From contig CAWFIT010000001.1 in NCBI GenBank assembly GCA_963815965.1, positions 124,001-188,000 on the forward strand: a DNA stretch of 64,000 nt, read 5' to 3'. How positions within the stretch are numbered: the first letter of the stretch is position 1; every line of letters starts with the position of its first letter. The position numbers and the translations under genes are program-made. The notes below the pieces were generated by a model that was not told the origin of the DNA, ran no database searches, and saw only the letters and a list, made by a program, of their open reading frames with translations. The DNA comes from DASVFB01 sp963815965 (GTDB taxonomy: Bacteria > Actinomycetota > Thermoleophilia > Gaiellales > Gaiellaceae). Below are positions 1 to 8,411 of this stretch, piece after piece.

Positions 1-2
1 AC

Positions 3-65
3 GGAGCCAACCTGCAGATTCCCGAAGTCGATCTCACGGACGAACGCGTATGGCCCGTTCTGTAA
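3..65 (+). CDS. 3' end of an upstream gene (partial)
   Basis: The window opens inside a reading frame that stays open from base 3 to a TAA at 63-65 and encodes 20 residues ending in ERVWPVL. It overlaps the next start codon (base 50) by 16 bp, as translationally coupled actinobacterial genes often do. Nothing can be said about its function. It could be chance openness because it is so short. Confidence 0.35.
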   Translation, partial: GANLQIPEVDLTDERVWPVL

Positions 66-796
66 GCGTCCCGAAGCGCTTCTCGCTCGCGTACCTCGCG
101 CTGGCTGCACTGCTCGGCGTCGCCGTGGGCGTGTTCGTCCTGCTGATCGAGCGCCCCGCTCCCGAGCCGCCGCCGGCATGGTCCGCATGGACGCCGACCG
201 CGACCGATCGCAGCGACCGGCAAGAGCAGATTGCGAACCACGTCGCGGCCGAGTATCGCCAGGGCGACGGCAAGAAGCTGGTGAACGTCGTCGTGCGCGA
301 TCCGTCCAAGGCGCCGAACCCGATTCAGGACATAGCGCTCACGCGAACACTCCAACCGACGCAGCGCAGCGACATCATCAACGCCGATTCCACAGACCGA
401 ACCGCGATGTATGTCCTTTGCGGATCGGGCGGTCCTCCTGGGTGCGCGATCAAAGCCGGGAAGCCGTCCAAGGCGCGTACGGACGTGCTTCGCCGCGAAG
501 CGCTCGAGCTTGCGCTTTACACGTTCCGGTATCTCGACCAGACCGACTCGGTCGTCGCGTTCTTCCCGCCGAAGGACCTCTCGGACGTCATGTATTTCAC
601 GAAAGTGGATCTCGAGAAGCAGCTGAAGATTCCTCTGCGACACACGCTTGCGAGGCCGAAGGGACCGATTCCCGCGAGCCTCTCGGCGACAGAGCGCCAG
701 CGGATCGACGAGCTCACCTCGCCGCGGCAGTTCCGCGCATCGTTGCGTCAGGAATCGAACGGCGCGAACGCACTTCTGCTCGCGCCCGGGAGCTAG
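50..796 (+). CDS. Membrane-anchored protein of unknown function
   Basis: A 248-residue protein that I do not recognise. Residues about 10-32 form one hydrophobic segment (LALAALLGVAVGVFVLLI) after a short basic N-terminus. The segment has no clear cleavage site and is followed by a Pro-rich linker (PAPEPPPA), so a type II membrane anchor with an extracytoplasmic domain is likely. The rest is soluble, with a CGSGGPPGC pair of cysteines near residue 125. The ATG at 50 overlaps the end of the preceding frame, suggesting co-transcription. The neighbours give no functional clue. Confidence 0.6.
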   Translation: MARSVSVPKRFSLAYLALAALLGVAVGVFVLLIERPAPEPPPAWSAWTPTATDRSDRQEQIANHVAAEYRQGDGKKLVNVVVRDPSKAPNPIQDIALTRTLQPTQRSDIINADSTDRTAMYVLCGSGGPPGCAIKAGKPSKARTDVLRREALELALYTFRYLDQTDSVVAFFPPKDLSDVMYFTKVDLEKQLKIPLRHTLARPKGPIPASLSATERQRIDELTSPRQFRASLRQESNGANALLLAPGS

Positions 797-902
797 GGAT
801 GCAGCGCGACCCGCTCCTCGCATGCACCATCGGCTCGGCTTACTGGTGAACGGTCGACCACGCCGCCCGTGTGGCGGCCGAAGTAGGACCGACGGGGAAG
901 GC

Positions 903-2708
903 TCAGAAACGAACCGAGACGTTCCGGCCGCCGAGCGTCCCGAAGATGCGGTGGTTCCGCACCTGGAGGAAGCCGCTCGCTGCCCGGGTGCCACCGACGG
1001 AGACGATGCCGCGTTCGCTGCCTGAAACGAGCGTCCCGAGCTTGGACGTGGAGAACGTCAAGCGCCCGCTGAGCGCGAGCCCCGGTACGTCGCTGTAGGC
1101 GGAGTAGTGGAACACGTCGAAGTCGTCGCCGCTCAGCTGCCCGTGCTCGAGGCCGGCAGACCATCCGGCCGGGTACACGGTCAACCATGATGCTTCGGCC
1201 TCGCGCAGCGTGGCAATCGTCGCTGCGAGTGTCCGCCCGACTAGACCGCCGACCGCGATCGGCTTCGCCGCCGCCACCGATGCAGGGATTGGGTCGAGCG
1301 GCCTGATCGTCAGAGGCACGCGGTCGCAACGCGCCGTTGGAACGCGGCCGACGATCCACGAACGCACCGCCTTGTTCACGCAGGTCGAGGAGCTCACGAC
1401 CATGTGCCCGACACCGGGTGCGACGACGACGCGGCCCTGACGGAAGCGCGCGGCAACCGCGATGCCGTCGCGCGGCGGCGTCCGCACGTCGCGATCGCCG
1501 GCGAGCACCAGCACCGGCACATCCGGCATCGTTCCGGTCGTTGCACGCGCCGGTCCCGTCGGCCAGCCGAGGCATTCCGCTGCCTGCCCCTGCGCTGCCC
1601 ACGTGCCGAAGCCGCGGAACGACGCCGACGGCACGGCCGCGACGGCGCTCGCGAGGAGCCCGGGACGTGCCCCGGGCGGCGTCTCGTAACGCCACGGGAA
1701 CGGCCCGTCGTTGCACATCGTCGCGAACAGCACCGCGTTGTTCACTTGCCCGGTGGACTGCTCTCCGATGAGCGCGGCGAGATGCTCGAGGTGCTTCGGC
1801 CGTCCTTCGAGCGCGGCTCTCACCGCGGCCGGCAACGCCACGGCGATTCCGGTGTTCAGGTCGCTCGTGACGGCGAGGCCGAGCAGCGCGCGCCCGTCGA
1901 TGTGAACTCGCCGCAGCGTGGGCGCCCAGCCGGTCCGGTAGACGGGAACCCGCGCCTCGAGGGGATGGGCCGCGAGCCTGTTCGCCAGCCGAGCGAAGTC
2001 CGCCGCGGGATCGCGGCCGGCGCATGGCTCGTCGTGGCAGATCGACCGAAGCGCGTCTGAGATCCCGCGCAACGTGTCCAGCCCGAGCGGCTCAGGTCCA
2101 TCGACGGGCACAACCGAGTCGAGAAGCAACCGGTCGACGTTCTTCGGGTGCGCGCGTGCGTACGCGAGAGCTTGCTTCGTCCCGTAGGAGAGCCCGAAGA
2201 GTGCGATGCGGTCGACGCCGAGCGCGTGCCGTACTGCCTCCATGTCGGCGACGTTCTCGCGTGTCCCGTAGAAGGCGCGCCTCGGCCCGATCGCGGCGGC
2301 GCACCGCGCGGCAGTCTTTGCGCCGCGACACGAAAGCGCCGCGGAATCGCCCGTGCCGCGATCGTCGTAAGCGGCGACGTTGTAGCCCGGAAATAGTGAT
2401 GACCAGAGGTGGGAGGTGAGGTCGAACACCGTGGTCGAAGCCTCACCCGGCCCGCCGGCGAGCAGCAGAATCGTGCCGCGCGCGTTGTCTTTCTTCGGTT
2501 GCGCCGTGACGAAGAGCCGCAGCCTCCGTCCCTTCGGGTGCGAGTAGTCGAGCGGAACGGAGACGAAGCCGCAGAGCAGCCCTTCCGTCGATGCGCAGGG
2601 TTTGAGCGTCGGTCGCGGCGCGCGAGGCCGAGCGTCACCGGGCAGCGCGAGGGCGAGCGCAATGGCAAGGCCGAAACCCAGCGACAGCGCAAGCCGAGCG
2701 CGTGCCAT
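903..2708 (-). CDS. Secreted alpha/beta hydrolase, TAP-like family
   Basis: About 601 residues. An alpha/beta-hydrolase core follows a signal peptide (hydrophobic LALSLGFGLAIALALAL). Visible family marks are the oxyanion-region LLLAGGPGEA, the nucleophile elbow GLSYGT (Ser nucleophile), and a late VLVLAGDRD followed by GHMVVSS, which fits the Asp and His of the triad. This layout matches the tripeptidyl-aminopeptidase/proline-iminopeptidase group of exported hydrolases. A further 150 or so residues follow the catalytic domain, longer than usual. The frame is open back to 2792, but the signal peptide begins at the ATG at 2708, so that start is preferred. It is divergent from the methyltransferase-like gene at 2791. 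Confidence 0.8.
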   Translation of the reverse strand: MARARLALSLGFGLAIALALALPGDARPRAPRPTLKPCASTEGLLCGFVSVPLDYSHPKGRRLRLFVTAQPKKDNARGTILLLAGGPGEASTTVFDLTSHLWSSLFPGYNVAAYDDRGTGDSAALSCRGAKTAARCAAAIGPRRAFYGTRENVADMEAVRHALGVDRIALFGLSYGTKQALAYARAHPKNVDRLLLDSVVPVDGPEPLGLDTLRGISDALRSICHDEPCAGRDPAADFARLANRLAAHPLEARVPVYRTGWAPTLRRVHIDGRALLGLAVTSDLNTGIAVALPAAVRAALEGRPKHLEHLAALIGEQSTGQVNNAVLFATMCNDGPFPWRYETPPGARPGLLASAVAAVPSASFRGFGTWAAQGQAAECLGWPTGPARATTGTMPDVPVLVLAGDRDVRTPPRDGIAVAARFRQGRVVVAPGVGHMVVSSSTCVNKAVRSWIVGRVPTARCDRVPLTIRPLDPIPASVAAAKPIAVGGLVGRTLAATIATLREAEASWLTVYPAGWSAGLEHGQLSGDDFDVFHYSAYSDVPGLALSGRLTFSTSKLGTLVSGSERGIVSVGGTRAASGFLQVRNHRIFGTLGGRNVSVRF

Positions 2709-2790
2709 CCAGGCGACGATACCTGCGCTCACGCGCTCGAAGTCGATCCACAGCTTCGGTACGGTCTCGACGATGCCGCGACTGAGAAGC

Positions 2791-3435
2791 ATGGCCGGCC
2801 GCGCGTATCACGCAGGGCGCGTGTTCACTTACACAAAGGTCCTCCCGCATGTCGCTGACACGCGCTTCGCGCTCGACGGTCGGGACTACCACTACATCTG
2901 GCACGAGCACGGCCGCACGTGGAGGAGCGAGCGTGCCGTCGAGATCCCTATCGCGCTGGCCGAGCTCGCTACAGCCGATCCGACCCGCACACTCGAGGTC
3001 GGCAACGTTCTCCCGAACTTCGTCCGCACAAATCATCACGTCCTCGACAAGTACGAGCGCGCGCCTGGCGTGGAGAACGAGGACGCGGCGACGTTCAACG
3101 GCGGTCCGTACGACCTGATCGTCAGCGTGTCGACGCTCGAGCACGTCGGGTACGACGAGGAGCCGCGTGAGCAGGACAAGGCCGCGCAGACCGTCCGCAA
3201 CCTGCTCGGTCTACTCGCACCCGGGGGAACGATGCTCGCGACAATTCCGGTTGGCTACAACCGCGACCTCGACGACGCTCTTACGGGTGGGGCGCTCGGC
3301 GGCAACGTCAGCTACCTCATGCGTCTCAAATGGCTGAAGTGGGAGCAGGTGGAACCGGAGCGAGCGAAAGTGATGTACGGGTGGCCTTGGCCCGGGGCGA
3401 ACGCGGTCGCGATTGCGAGGTGGAAGGCCGGCTAG
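2791..3435 (+). CDS. Class I SAM-dependent methyltransferase-like protein
   Basis: 214 residues from the ATG at 2791. The order of elements is that of a Rossmann methyltransferase: a motif-I-like TLEVGNVLPN, then YDLIVSVSTLEHVGYDE (motif IV region), then LLGLLAPGGTMLATIPVGYN (motif VI). The glycine-rich loop is not the canonical GxGxG, so the substrate is unknown and catalysis is not certain. The frame is open further upstream, but that part is Arg/Ser-rich shadow of the opposite gene. It is divergent from the hydrolase at 2708 with about 80 bp between, which must carry both promoters. Confidence 0.7.
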   Translation: MAGRAYHAGRVFTYTKVLPHVADTRFALDGRDYHYIWHEHGRTWRSERAVEIPIALAELATADPTRTLEVGNVLPNFVRTNHHVLDKYERAPGVENEDAATFNGGPYDLIVSVSTLEHVGYDEEPREQDKAAQTVRNLLGLLAPGGTMLATIPVGYNRDLDDALTGGALGGNVSYLMRLKWLKWEQVEPERAKVMYGWPWPGANAVAIARWKAG

Positions 3436-3465
3436 GCGACGGGTCTCGTCGCGTTCCCCGTGCGA

Positions 3466-3978
3466 TCAGCGCGTGTCTACGCCACGGTACGGATCGTAAG
3501 GCGTGCGCGGACACGCTCCCCACAGCCCAAGATGTCGGGCACGTGCGCTTCTGGCGAGTCGGTCGAGCAGCGCGGCGTACTTGCCTCGTTGGCCGTCATA
3601 GAAGTAAGGGGCCGCGGCGCCGATCCGCACCATGTACACGTTGACGTTCAGTCCGTCTCGCGCCCGGACCACGTAGCGCAACAGTCGGCCGTAACGGTCC
3701 ACGCGGTCGCTCGAGGGCTCGGCCGCTAGTCGCACGCTCGTCCCATCCGGCAGAAGCCGCTTGACGATCGCGGACGCCTGTCGCCCGTAACACTCCACGC
3801 CGAAGTAGACCTCGGGTGTGTCGATTTGCACGAGTCGGACTTTCGCGCCGTTCGCGAGGTCGACGGTGTCGCCGTCGACGACGTGGTCAATGCGATAGAC
3901 GGGATTGGGAGCGGTCGTCGCGACAGGCGCGGCAAGCAGCGCGAGCAGCACACCGGCGGCTACGAGCCAGCGGGTCAA
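3466..3978 (-). CDS. Secreted thermonuclease (staphylococcal nuclease-like)
   Basis: 170 residues: a signal peptide (LVAAGVLLALLAAPVATTA) followed by one SNase domain of normal length. Conserved features include DHVVDGDTVDL, the strand RLVQIDTPEVYFG that supplies the Arg and Asp near calcium, a following Glu-Cys-Tyr-Gly segment, and DRYGRLLRYV with the second catalytic Arg. It should cleave DNA/RNA outside the cell with Ca2+. It is convergent with the methyltransferase-like gene. A calcium-binding Excalibur-type peptide lies immediately upstream on the same strand but is separated by a stop codon. Confidence 0.88.
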   Translation of the reverse strand: MTRWLVAAGVLLALLAAPVATTAPNPVYRIDHVVDGDTVDLANGAKVRLVQIDTPEVYFGVECYGRQASAIVKRLLPDGTSVRLAAEPSSDRVDRYGRLLRYVVRARDGLNVNVYMVRIGAAAPYFYDGQRGKYAALLDRLARSARARHLGLWGACPRTPYDPYRGVDTR

Positions 3979-3997
3979 GCGGTACCGCTTCTCTCGG

Positions 3998-4069
3998 TTA
4001 CTTCTTCTCGCATGCGATCCCGTCCTTGTCGCGGTCCCTTCCGACGCACGATTCCGTGACGTCGGACAC
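3998..4069 (-). pseudogene. Excalibur-type calcium-binding fragment
   Basis: A 23-codon stretch from a GTG at 4069 ends ESCVGRDRDKDGIACEKK and a TAA at 3998. The DxDxDGIACE signature is that of the Excalibur domain, which is commonly found at the C-terminus of secreted nucleases. Upstream the frame is closed by a TGA near 4088, so only the end of the domain survives. It sits about 20 bp before the thermonuclease start. It is either a remnant of an older, longer exported protein or a displaced domain. Confidence 0.5.
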
Positions 4070-4169
4070 TCGCGAAGGAGAGACCAATCACCCTTTCACC
4101 CTTCTTCGGTTAGAACACACGTCGTCCGCACATCGTGCTGCCGCCGGCGCGAGCTCGCCTGACCCAGTT

Positions 4170-4357
4170 GGGTGGTCTTTAGCGCCAACGGTTTCGCGAG
4201 GATCCGCGCTCGTTGGTCCGCAGGCTCAGTTGGAGGGAACCGGGGATCTCGCACGCCGTCTCCCGCGAGATCGTCGAGGCCCACGACGGGCGCATCGGCT
4301 TCAGCAGCCAGTCGGGCGTCGGGCTCCCTCTTCTGGTTCGAGCTCCCGGCGGTGTAG
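4170..4357 (+). pseudogene. Remnant of a histidine kinase ATPase domain
   Basis: Two neighbouring frames together read like the last 40 residues of a sensor kinase: HAVSREIVEAHDGRIGFSSQ in one frame, then GSLFWFELPAV and a stop in the next, with the switch near 4320. These match the G2-box helix and final strands of HATPase_c domains (compare 10980-11110 in this window). No receiver, H-box or N-box can be found upstream, so only the 3' end remains. It ends 12 bp before the deoxyribosyltransferase start. Confidence 0.6.
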
Positions 4358-4369
4358 CGTGCGGCGCTC

Positions 4370-4816
4370 ATGCGCCTCTACGTCGCCGGACCGCTGTTCT
4401 CCGAGGCCGAACGCTCGTGGCTCGACGCCCTTGCCGCGCGCCTGCGGGCGGAGGGCTTCGACTGCTTCGTCCCGCACGAGAACTTCCCCGAGCTGACGGA
4501 CGTCAGCGTCGACGCCGTCTACCGCATCGACGCCGAGGGACTCCGGTCGTCGAACGCTCTCGTCGCGTGGCTCGACGGCCCGATCGTCGACAACGGGACG
4601 GCGTGCGAGATCGGCATGTTCGCCGAGCTCGTGCGGAGCGGCGGCGACCAGTACCGGGGCATCGTCACGATCTCGACCGACATCCGCCTCGAGCGTCGCC
4701 GCCAGGTGAACGTCGTCGGCGGCGGCATGAACCTGTTCGTCGCAGGCGCGATCGAGTCGTGCGGGCGCATCTGCCACACGGTCGACGGGGTGCTCGCGGC
4801 CCTACGCGAGCTGTGA
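4370..4816 (+). CDS. Nucleoside 2-deoxyribosyltransferase family protein
   Basis: 148 residues, normal for the family. The N-terminus MRLYVAGPLFSEAERSW carries the expected strand-loop with a conserved Phe-Ser-Glu. VDNGTACEIGMFAEL supplies the Asp and the nucleophilic Glu (D-x-GT-x-x-E), and a final helix follows. Members exchange bases on 2'-deoxyribonucleosides or hydrolyse deoxynucleotides in salvage; the exact substrate cannot be read from the sequence. Start ATG at 4370. It stands alone, and the upstream kinase remnant suggests a rearranged setting. Confidence 0.82.
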   Translation: MRLYVAGPLFSEAERSWLDALAARLRAEGFDCFVPHENFPELTDVSVDAVYRIDAEGLRSSNALVAWLDGPIVDNGTACEIGMFAELVRSGGDQYRGIVTISTDIRLERRRQVNVVGGGMNLFVAGAIESCGRICHTVDGVLAALREL

Positions 4817-5100
4817 AGCGTAGCTCTCGAGCGCGTCGAGGCATCTCTCCCGGTCAGGCTCCCCCGCGACGCAGCTGTTCGAGATACCGCAAGGGCACCG
4901 ACCAACGGCACGCGAAGCTTGCCCGTTGCGCGGCGGCTGAACTTAGCAAGGCCGCCTAGCAAGAGCGTCAGATTCCATGAAGCGCGGCCCGCGCCGCTCG
5001 TGCCGCAAACGCGCGAAGGATGCGAAAGGCATTCGGGCGGCGACTGCCCTACCTTCGGGGAGAAGGGCGGGAAGCTGGGAGCCGTGACGCCAGGTCCACC
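4817..5100. other. Intergenic stretch, nothing recognised
   Basis: 284 bp between the deoxyribosyltransferase and the end of the GNAT on the other strand. A short open frame ends in AAAELSKAA at a TAG near 4958, but I cannot tie it to a gene. No tRNA, clear terminator or repeat was seen. Confidence 0.5.
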
Positions 5101-5682
5101 TCAACCCGCGTCGACTATCCGACGCATCACGGTGTGGTTCTTGCCCTTCGGTCGGACGTAGCTGAAGCCGGCACGTTCGTAGAGGGCGCGGGTGCTGTTG
5201 TAGAGGAACGAGTTGCCGACCCGGCGGCCGTCGGAGAGGTCCTGGGGGTAGCCCTCGACCACCCCGCCGCCGGCCTGCGCGATGAGGTCGAGGGCGCCGT
5301 GTAGGGCGATCGAGGTCAAACCCTTCCTGCGGTAGTCGCGGTCGATGAAGATGCACGTCAGCCGGTAGTCGGGTGGCGGGTCGCCGGCGGACTCGTAGTC
5401 CTTGCGGTGATGGATGTTCGGCAGCTCCTCCGGCGTGCCGTACTCGCACCACGCCACCGCCTGGTCGCCGTCGAAGACCAGCGCTGCATGGGCACGGCCC
5501 TGCTCGACGTACGTGCGCTTGAGACTTCGGTTGCCCTCGTATCCCTGCCCGCGCTCGGGTCCGTCCGGATGGAACCAGATGCACCAGCAGCCCCCGAAGA
5601 TGCCGTTGTGCTTCTCCACCAGCGCCGCGAACGCGTCCCACGTCTCCGGCGTGAGCGCCCTGACCGTGAAGTCGTCCGCCAT
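5101..5682 (-). CDS. GNAT family N-acetyltransferase
   Basis: 193 residues with one GNAT fold. Motif A can be read as LTCIFIDRDYRRKGLTSIAL, with the RRKG pyrophosphate loop for acetyl-CoA. A GGGVVEGYPQ strand follows, and ALYERAGFSYV near the end is the usual final helix-strand. The N-terminal GGCWCIWFHPDGPERGQG segment is typical of a subgroup of uncharacterised actinobacterial acetyltransferases. The acceptor is unknown. It is a single gene with a weak 5' context, and there is no visible operon partner. Confidence 0.8.
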   Translation of the reverse strand: MADDFTVRALTPETWDAFAALVEKHNGIFGGCWCIWFHPDGPERGQGYEGNRSLKRTYVEQGRAHAALVFDGDQAVAWCEYGTPEELPNIHHRKDYESAGDPPPDYRLTCIFIDRDYRRKGLTSIALHGALDLIAQAGGGVVEGYPQDLSDGRRVGNSFLYNSTRALYERAGFSYVRPKGKNHTVMRRIVDAG

Positions 5683-5718
5683 GGCGACAGCCTAGAAACT
5701 CTCGTCACCGGACGTGAG

Positions 5719-5940
5719 GGGCTCGAACACGACGACTTCAAGGTCTATCACTGGCAGCAAGTGCTCGCGGGCGCTCTGCGGGCCATGGAGTGCGACCGGG
5801 AACTGGCGAGCGCCATCGTAGGTGCGGTCTACGACACCTACGGACGGACGGACGTGCTCGACAAGAACAACTTCGTCAAGTGGGTGTCGGGAGACGACGC
5901 ACCGCCGATGGTGAGCGAGGTAGAAGCGCTGATCAGGTGA
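5719..5940 (+). pseudogene. C-terminal fragment of an unrecognised protein
   Basis: From about 5719 the frame reads like real protein (HDDFKVYHWQQVLAGALRAM, later LDKNNFVKWVSGDD) to a TGA at 5940. Further upstream the same frame is only the antisense of the GNAT gene. There is no good start codon at the junction, so this looks like the 3' part of a lost gene. I do not recognise the domain. Confidence 0.45.
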
Positions 5941-6100
5941 GGCCGTTGCGGCGCGGCCTCAACCGCTGCCCCCGAACATCGAGGTTCGCCCGCCGCGGGC
6001 GGGAAGTAACCGCGGGAACTACATATCGGGTCAGGTCGACCTCGGAAGTGACGGAACGCGCGACGGTCGCGCCGCTCGTGTCGTGAACGCACATGGTTGA

Positions 6101-6265
6101 GTGGTTCACGCCGCGTGGCCTATTAACGAGTTCTTCCCTGCGCTCTACACCCTGATCAAGAACGGCGGGAAGGGAACGGACCTGACCACGACGTTCTCCT
6201 CATTCGATGGGAGCAGCTATCACGACCGCGACTACTCGTTCGATTGGAGCTGGTTCACGTCTTAG
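6101..6265 (+). pseudogene. Short orphan coding fragment near tRNA-Val
   Basis: A 54-codon frame opens with GTG at 6101 and ends with TAG at 6263-6265. It reads INEFFPALYTLIKNGGKGTD and later SYHDRDYSFDWSWFTS. Its balanced, aromatic-rich composition, unlike the Arg-rich shadow frames around it, suggests real coding ancestry. No family was recognised. Together with the 5719-5940 fragment it marks a zone of gene debris beside tRNA-Val. Confidence 0.4.
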
Positions 6266-6298
6266 GCCACGGCCCACTCGGCGCCCTCGTTTCGGCGC

Positions 6299-6322
6299 AG
6301 ACGCCTGCACAGACGCCTGCAA
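6299..6322. repeat. Tandem 12-bp repeat
   Basis: AGACGCCTGCAC is followed directly by AGACGCCTGCAA, two 12-bp units differing in the last base, between the short coding fragment and the terminator. Function unknown. Confidence 0.6.
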
Positions 6323-6361
6323 TCTGAGCGCCCTGCACCACCCGCAACACCGAGAGATACA

Positions 6362-6389
6362 GAAAAGCCCCGCCTGAGCGGGGCTTTTC
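6362..6389 (-). terminator. Rho-independent terminator downstream of tRNA-Val
   Basis: A 12-bp perfect inverted repeat (GAAAAGCCCCGC, loop CTGA, then its complement) gives A- and T-rich flanks on both sides. It can stop transcription from either direction. It lies 5 bp beyond the 3' end of the minus-strand tRNA-Val. Confidence 0.85.
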
Positions 6390-6393
6390 CTAG

Positions 6394-6466
6394 TGGGCGG
6401 TGACGGGATCGAACCGCCGACCTCCTGCTTGTAAGGCAGGCGCTCTCCCAGCTGAGCTAACCGCCC
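6394..6466 (-). tRNA. tRNA-Val (anticodon TAC)
   Basis: 73 nt with a complete cloverleaf: acceptor GGGCGGT/ACCGCCC, a D-arm with AGCTCAGCTGGGAGAGC, anticodon stem CCTGC/GCAGG around CTTACAA (anticodon TAC at 6431-6433), and a T-arm with GGTTCGATCC. CCA is not encoded. It decodes GUA valine codons. A strong terminator follows. Confidence 0.95.
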
Positions 6467-6594
6467 GCGCGCGATCTACGGTAACGAAACCCGCCGGAAT
6501 CGGTTTACGGGCGGACCGTCGCGCGCAACTCGCGGACCGCTCAGAAGCGCGCTTACGTGCCTCCGCCGATGTCCCACGCAACCGTGAGCGAGCT

Positions 6595-7383
6595 CTAGCA
6601 GTGCGTGCCGGTCTCACACGTTCTCAGCACCACAACGCCGGGTAGATCGTTCGGCGTCGGCGGCGGCAGCAACCTGATCCGCACGGAGGAGTCGTCGTTC
6701 GCGTAGCTCGTCTCGCGCAGGAGCCGATCGACATTGACACGGTGGACGAGCACGTAGTCGCCCGGAACGACGCCGTTGATGTCGATGTACTGGCCCTCCT
6801 TGGCGGGTAAGTAGATGTCGCCCCAGCCCACGGCGGTGCCCTCGAACACGCGCCGAGCGCGCGGCTTGTCTCTGGCACAGCCGCTCCTGTCGACCGGGTG
6901 CGCGCCGCGCGGGCCGCGTGTCCGGAGCGGCGAACGGTGGTCGCTCGTCAGGCAGAAGCCGCTCTTGTGATCGCGGAGGATTCGCTTGCCTACCAACGTC
7001 CGGAGCTCGTAGCGCTCGAACGGCTGTAGGTGCCAGTGGCTATGCGAAGGGTTGATGTTGTAGCGCATCCGTCCCACCCCGTCGACGCGCTGGAAACCAC
7101 CCTTGCGCCGTTCGATGAGTTGCGCCGCGCGCATCGTCGCCGTTGGCGTGCTCGCGCGACGGCCTTCGACGAGGAGCGGACCGAAGCCGATGTTCTCGAC
7201 GCTCGACGTGAAGACAAGCCGCGGGTGCCGGTCGCGCGCCGGCCCGCCCCAGTGAACCGAGACCGCCAGCGGCGGTCGCTGGTCTAGGTCGGGCAGAAGG
7301 ACGTCAGGAAGACCGCCGGCTGCGCTTCCGGAGCAGGCGGCCGCAGAGACCAGCACCGCGATGACCCCGAGCCGGACGTGCAT
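6595..7383 (-). CDS. Bacterial lysyl-oxidase-family secreted protein
   Basis: 262 residues from the ATG at 7383, chosen because a lipoprotein-like signal (VIAVLVSAAACSGS) begins there; the frame is open to 7527. The copper-site region reads MRYNINPSHSHWHLQPFERY, with clustered histidines, as in bacterial lysyl oxidase homologues (PF01186). Later comes GQYIDINGVVPGDYVLVHRV, matching the quinone-site strand (QWIDITDVKPGNY type), and then YANDDSSVRIRL. Cysteines are placed for disulfides. It probably oxidises amines or binds copper at the cell surface; the true substrate is unknown. DUF5995 follows on the same strand side. Confidence 0.78.
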   Translation of the reverse strand: MHVRLGVIAVLVSAAACSGSAAGGLPDVLLPDLDQRPPLAVSVHWGGPARDRHPRLVFTSSVENIGFGPLLVEGRRASTPTATMRAAQLIERRKGGFQRVDGVGRMRYNINPSHSHWHLQPFERYELRTLVGKRILRDHKSGFCLTSDHRSPLRTRGPRGAHPVDRSGCARDKPRARRVFEGTAVGWGDIYLPAKEGQYIDINGVVPGDYVLVHRVNVDRLLRETSYANDDSSVRIRLLPPPTPNDLPGVVVLRTCETGTHC

Positions 7384-7417
7384 CGCTTCGAAAGTAACCG
7401 CTCTTGACCGACTCGGC

Positions 7418-8338
7418 CTAGGGGTCGTCGTGATGCGCCGCGCAGTACGCGTCACGGGCCGCTCCGGCGCGCGAGAGCGGCAGATACTGCGTCGATAGTC
7501 TGATCGCCGCCGCCTCTGACGCTGCATTGCTCTCGATCTCGGAAGCGACTAGGTCGCGTGCGGCAGCGCTCGGCGCCGCTGCGAGCAGCTCCGCATTCCG
7601 CCACGCCGCCTCACGCCAGGCGACCAGGGTCTGGAAGAGCGTGAACTCATCGAGCGTCGTCGGCAGGTTCGCGTCCTCGATCGTCGGGTCGAAGCGGCGG
7701 GCGATCTCGGCGATGACGTCGTCGATGACACGGTTGAGGATCTCGTCCACGCGGTCGTGATCGGGTTTGCGGCTCGATCCGTCGGGGGCGACGAGGCCAA
7801 TGCTGTAGAGCACGAACGGGAGATCCCGCTGGACGTGTGCGTTGATGCCCAGCAGGAGGTCACCGAGGGCCGATACGCGGCGGTCACGCGCTGCGTCGAA
7901 TGCGGCCCGCCACGCCGGCGGCACGTCGGCGGTCCGCCCGGCCGTCCACGCGTCGTATGCGGCGAAGTAGTAGTGGGCGAAGATGCCGTCTTCATAGTTG
8001 ACGAAGGGCGTGTCGTCGAAGAACGGCGTCTCGATCGTCCGACGGTATTCCTCGGTCACGCGGAGGTAGACGAGCGAGAAGATCGCACTGTGGTCGCACG
8101 AGGAGGCGAGTGGATCGAACCGCTTCGTCATCTCGCGAATCGTCTTGTCCACGCATCCGGCCCGTCCCGCGACGCAGTCGTCCGGGCTCGCCGCGTCGTA
8201 GGGCATCGAGAGTGCAGGCAGAAGCGCCGTCCAGCCGACGAACGGCGGATCCTCCGCAGCTCCGGCCGCCGGCCACGCGAATGCGAAAACGAGCGCGACG
8301 ATCAGCGAGACCCGGGCCTTCGCATTCACTGCATCCAT
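7418..8338 (-). CDS. DUF5995 family secreted protein
   Basis: 306 residues with an N-terminal signal peptide (LIVALVFAFAWPAAGAAE). The signature of this actinobacterial family is clear: LGDLLLGINAHVQRDLPFVL and KPDHDRVDEILNRVIDDV, with a paired-cysteine segment near residues 55-80. Family function is unknown. Helix content is high and the repeated His/Asp positions could bind a metal, which is inference. It is divergent from the FIST gene with a 73-bp shared promoter region, and 34 bp upstream of the lysyl-oxidase-like gene, so the two secreted proteins may be co-transcribed. Confidence 0.82.
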   Translation of the reverse strand: MDAVNAKARVSLIVALVFAFAWPAAGAAEDPPFVGWTALLPALSMPYDAASPDDCVAGRAGCVDKTIREMTKRFDPLASSCDHSAIFSLVYLRVTEEYRRTIETPFFDDTPFVNYEDGIFAHYYFAAYDAWTAGRTADVPPAWRAAFDAARDRRVSALGDLLLGINAHVQRDLPFVLYSIGLVAPDGSSRKPDHDRVDEILNRVIDDVIAEIARRFDPTIEDANLPTTLDEFTLFQTLVAWREAAWRNAELLAAAPSAAARDLVASEIESNAASEAAAIRLSTQYLPLSRAGAARDAYCAAHHDDP

Positions 8339-8411
8339 AACGGTTGGCGGCCGTTTCGGGTTTCGCCTTCCCTACGATCGGCGATAGCACGGTGAGGAGG
8401 CGATCCGCGGC

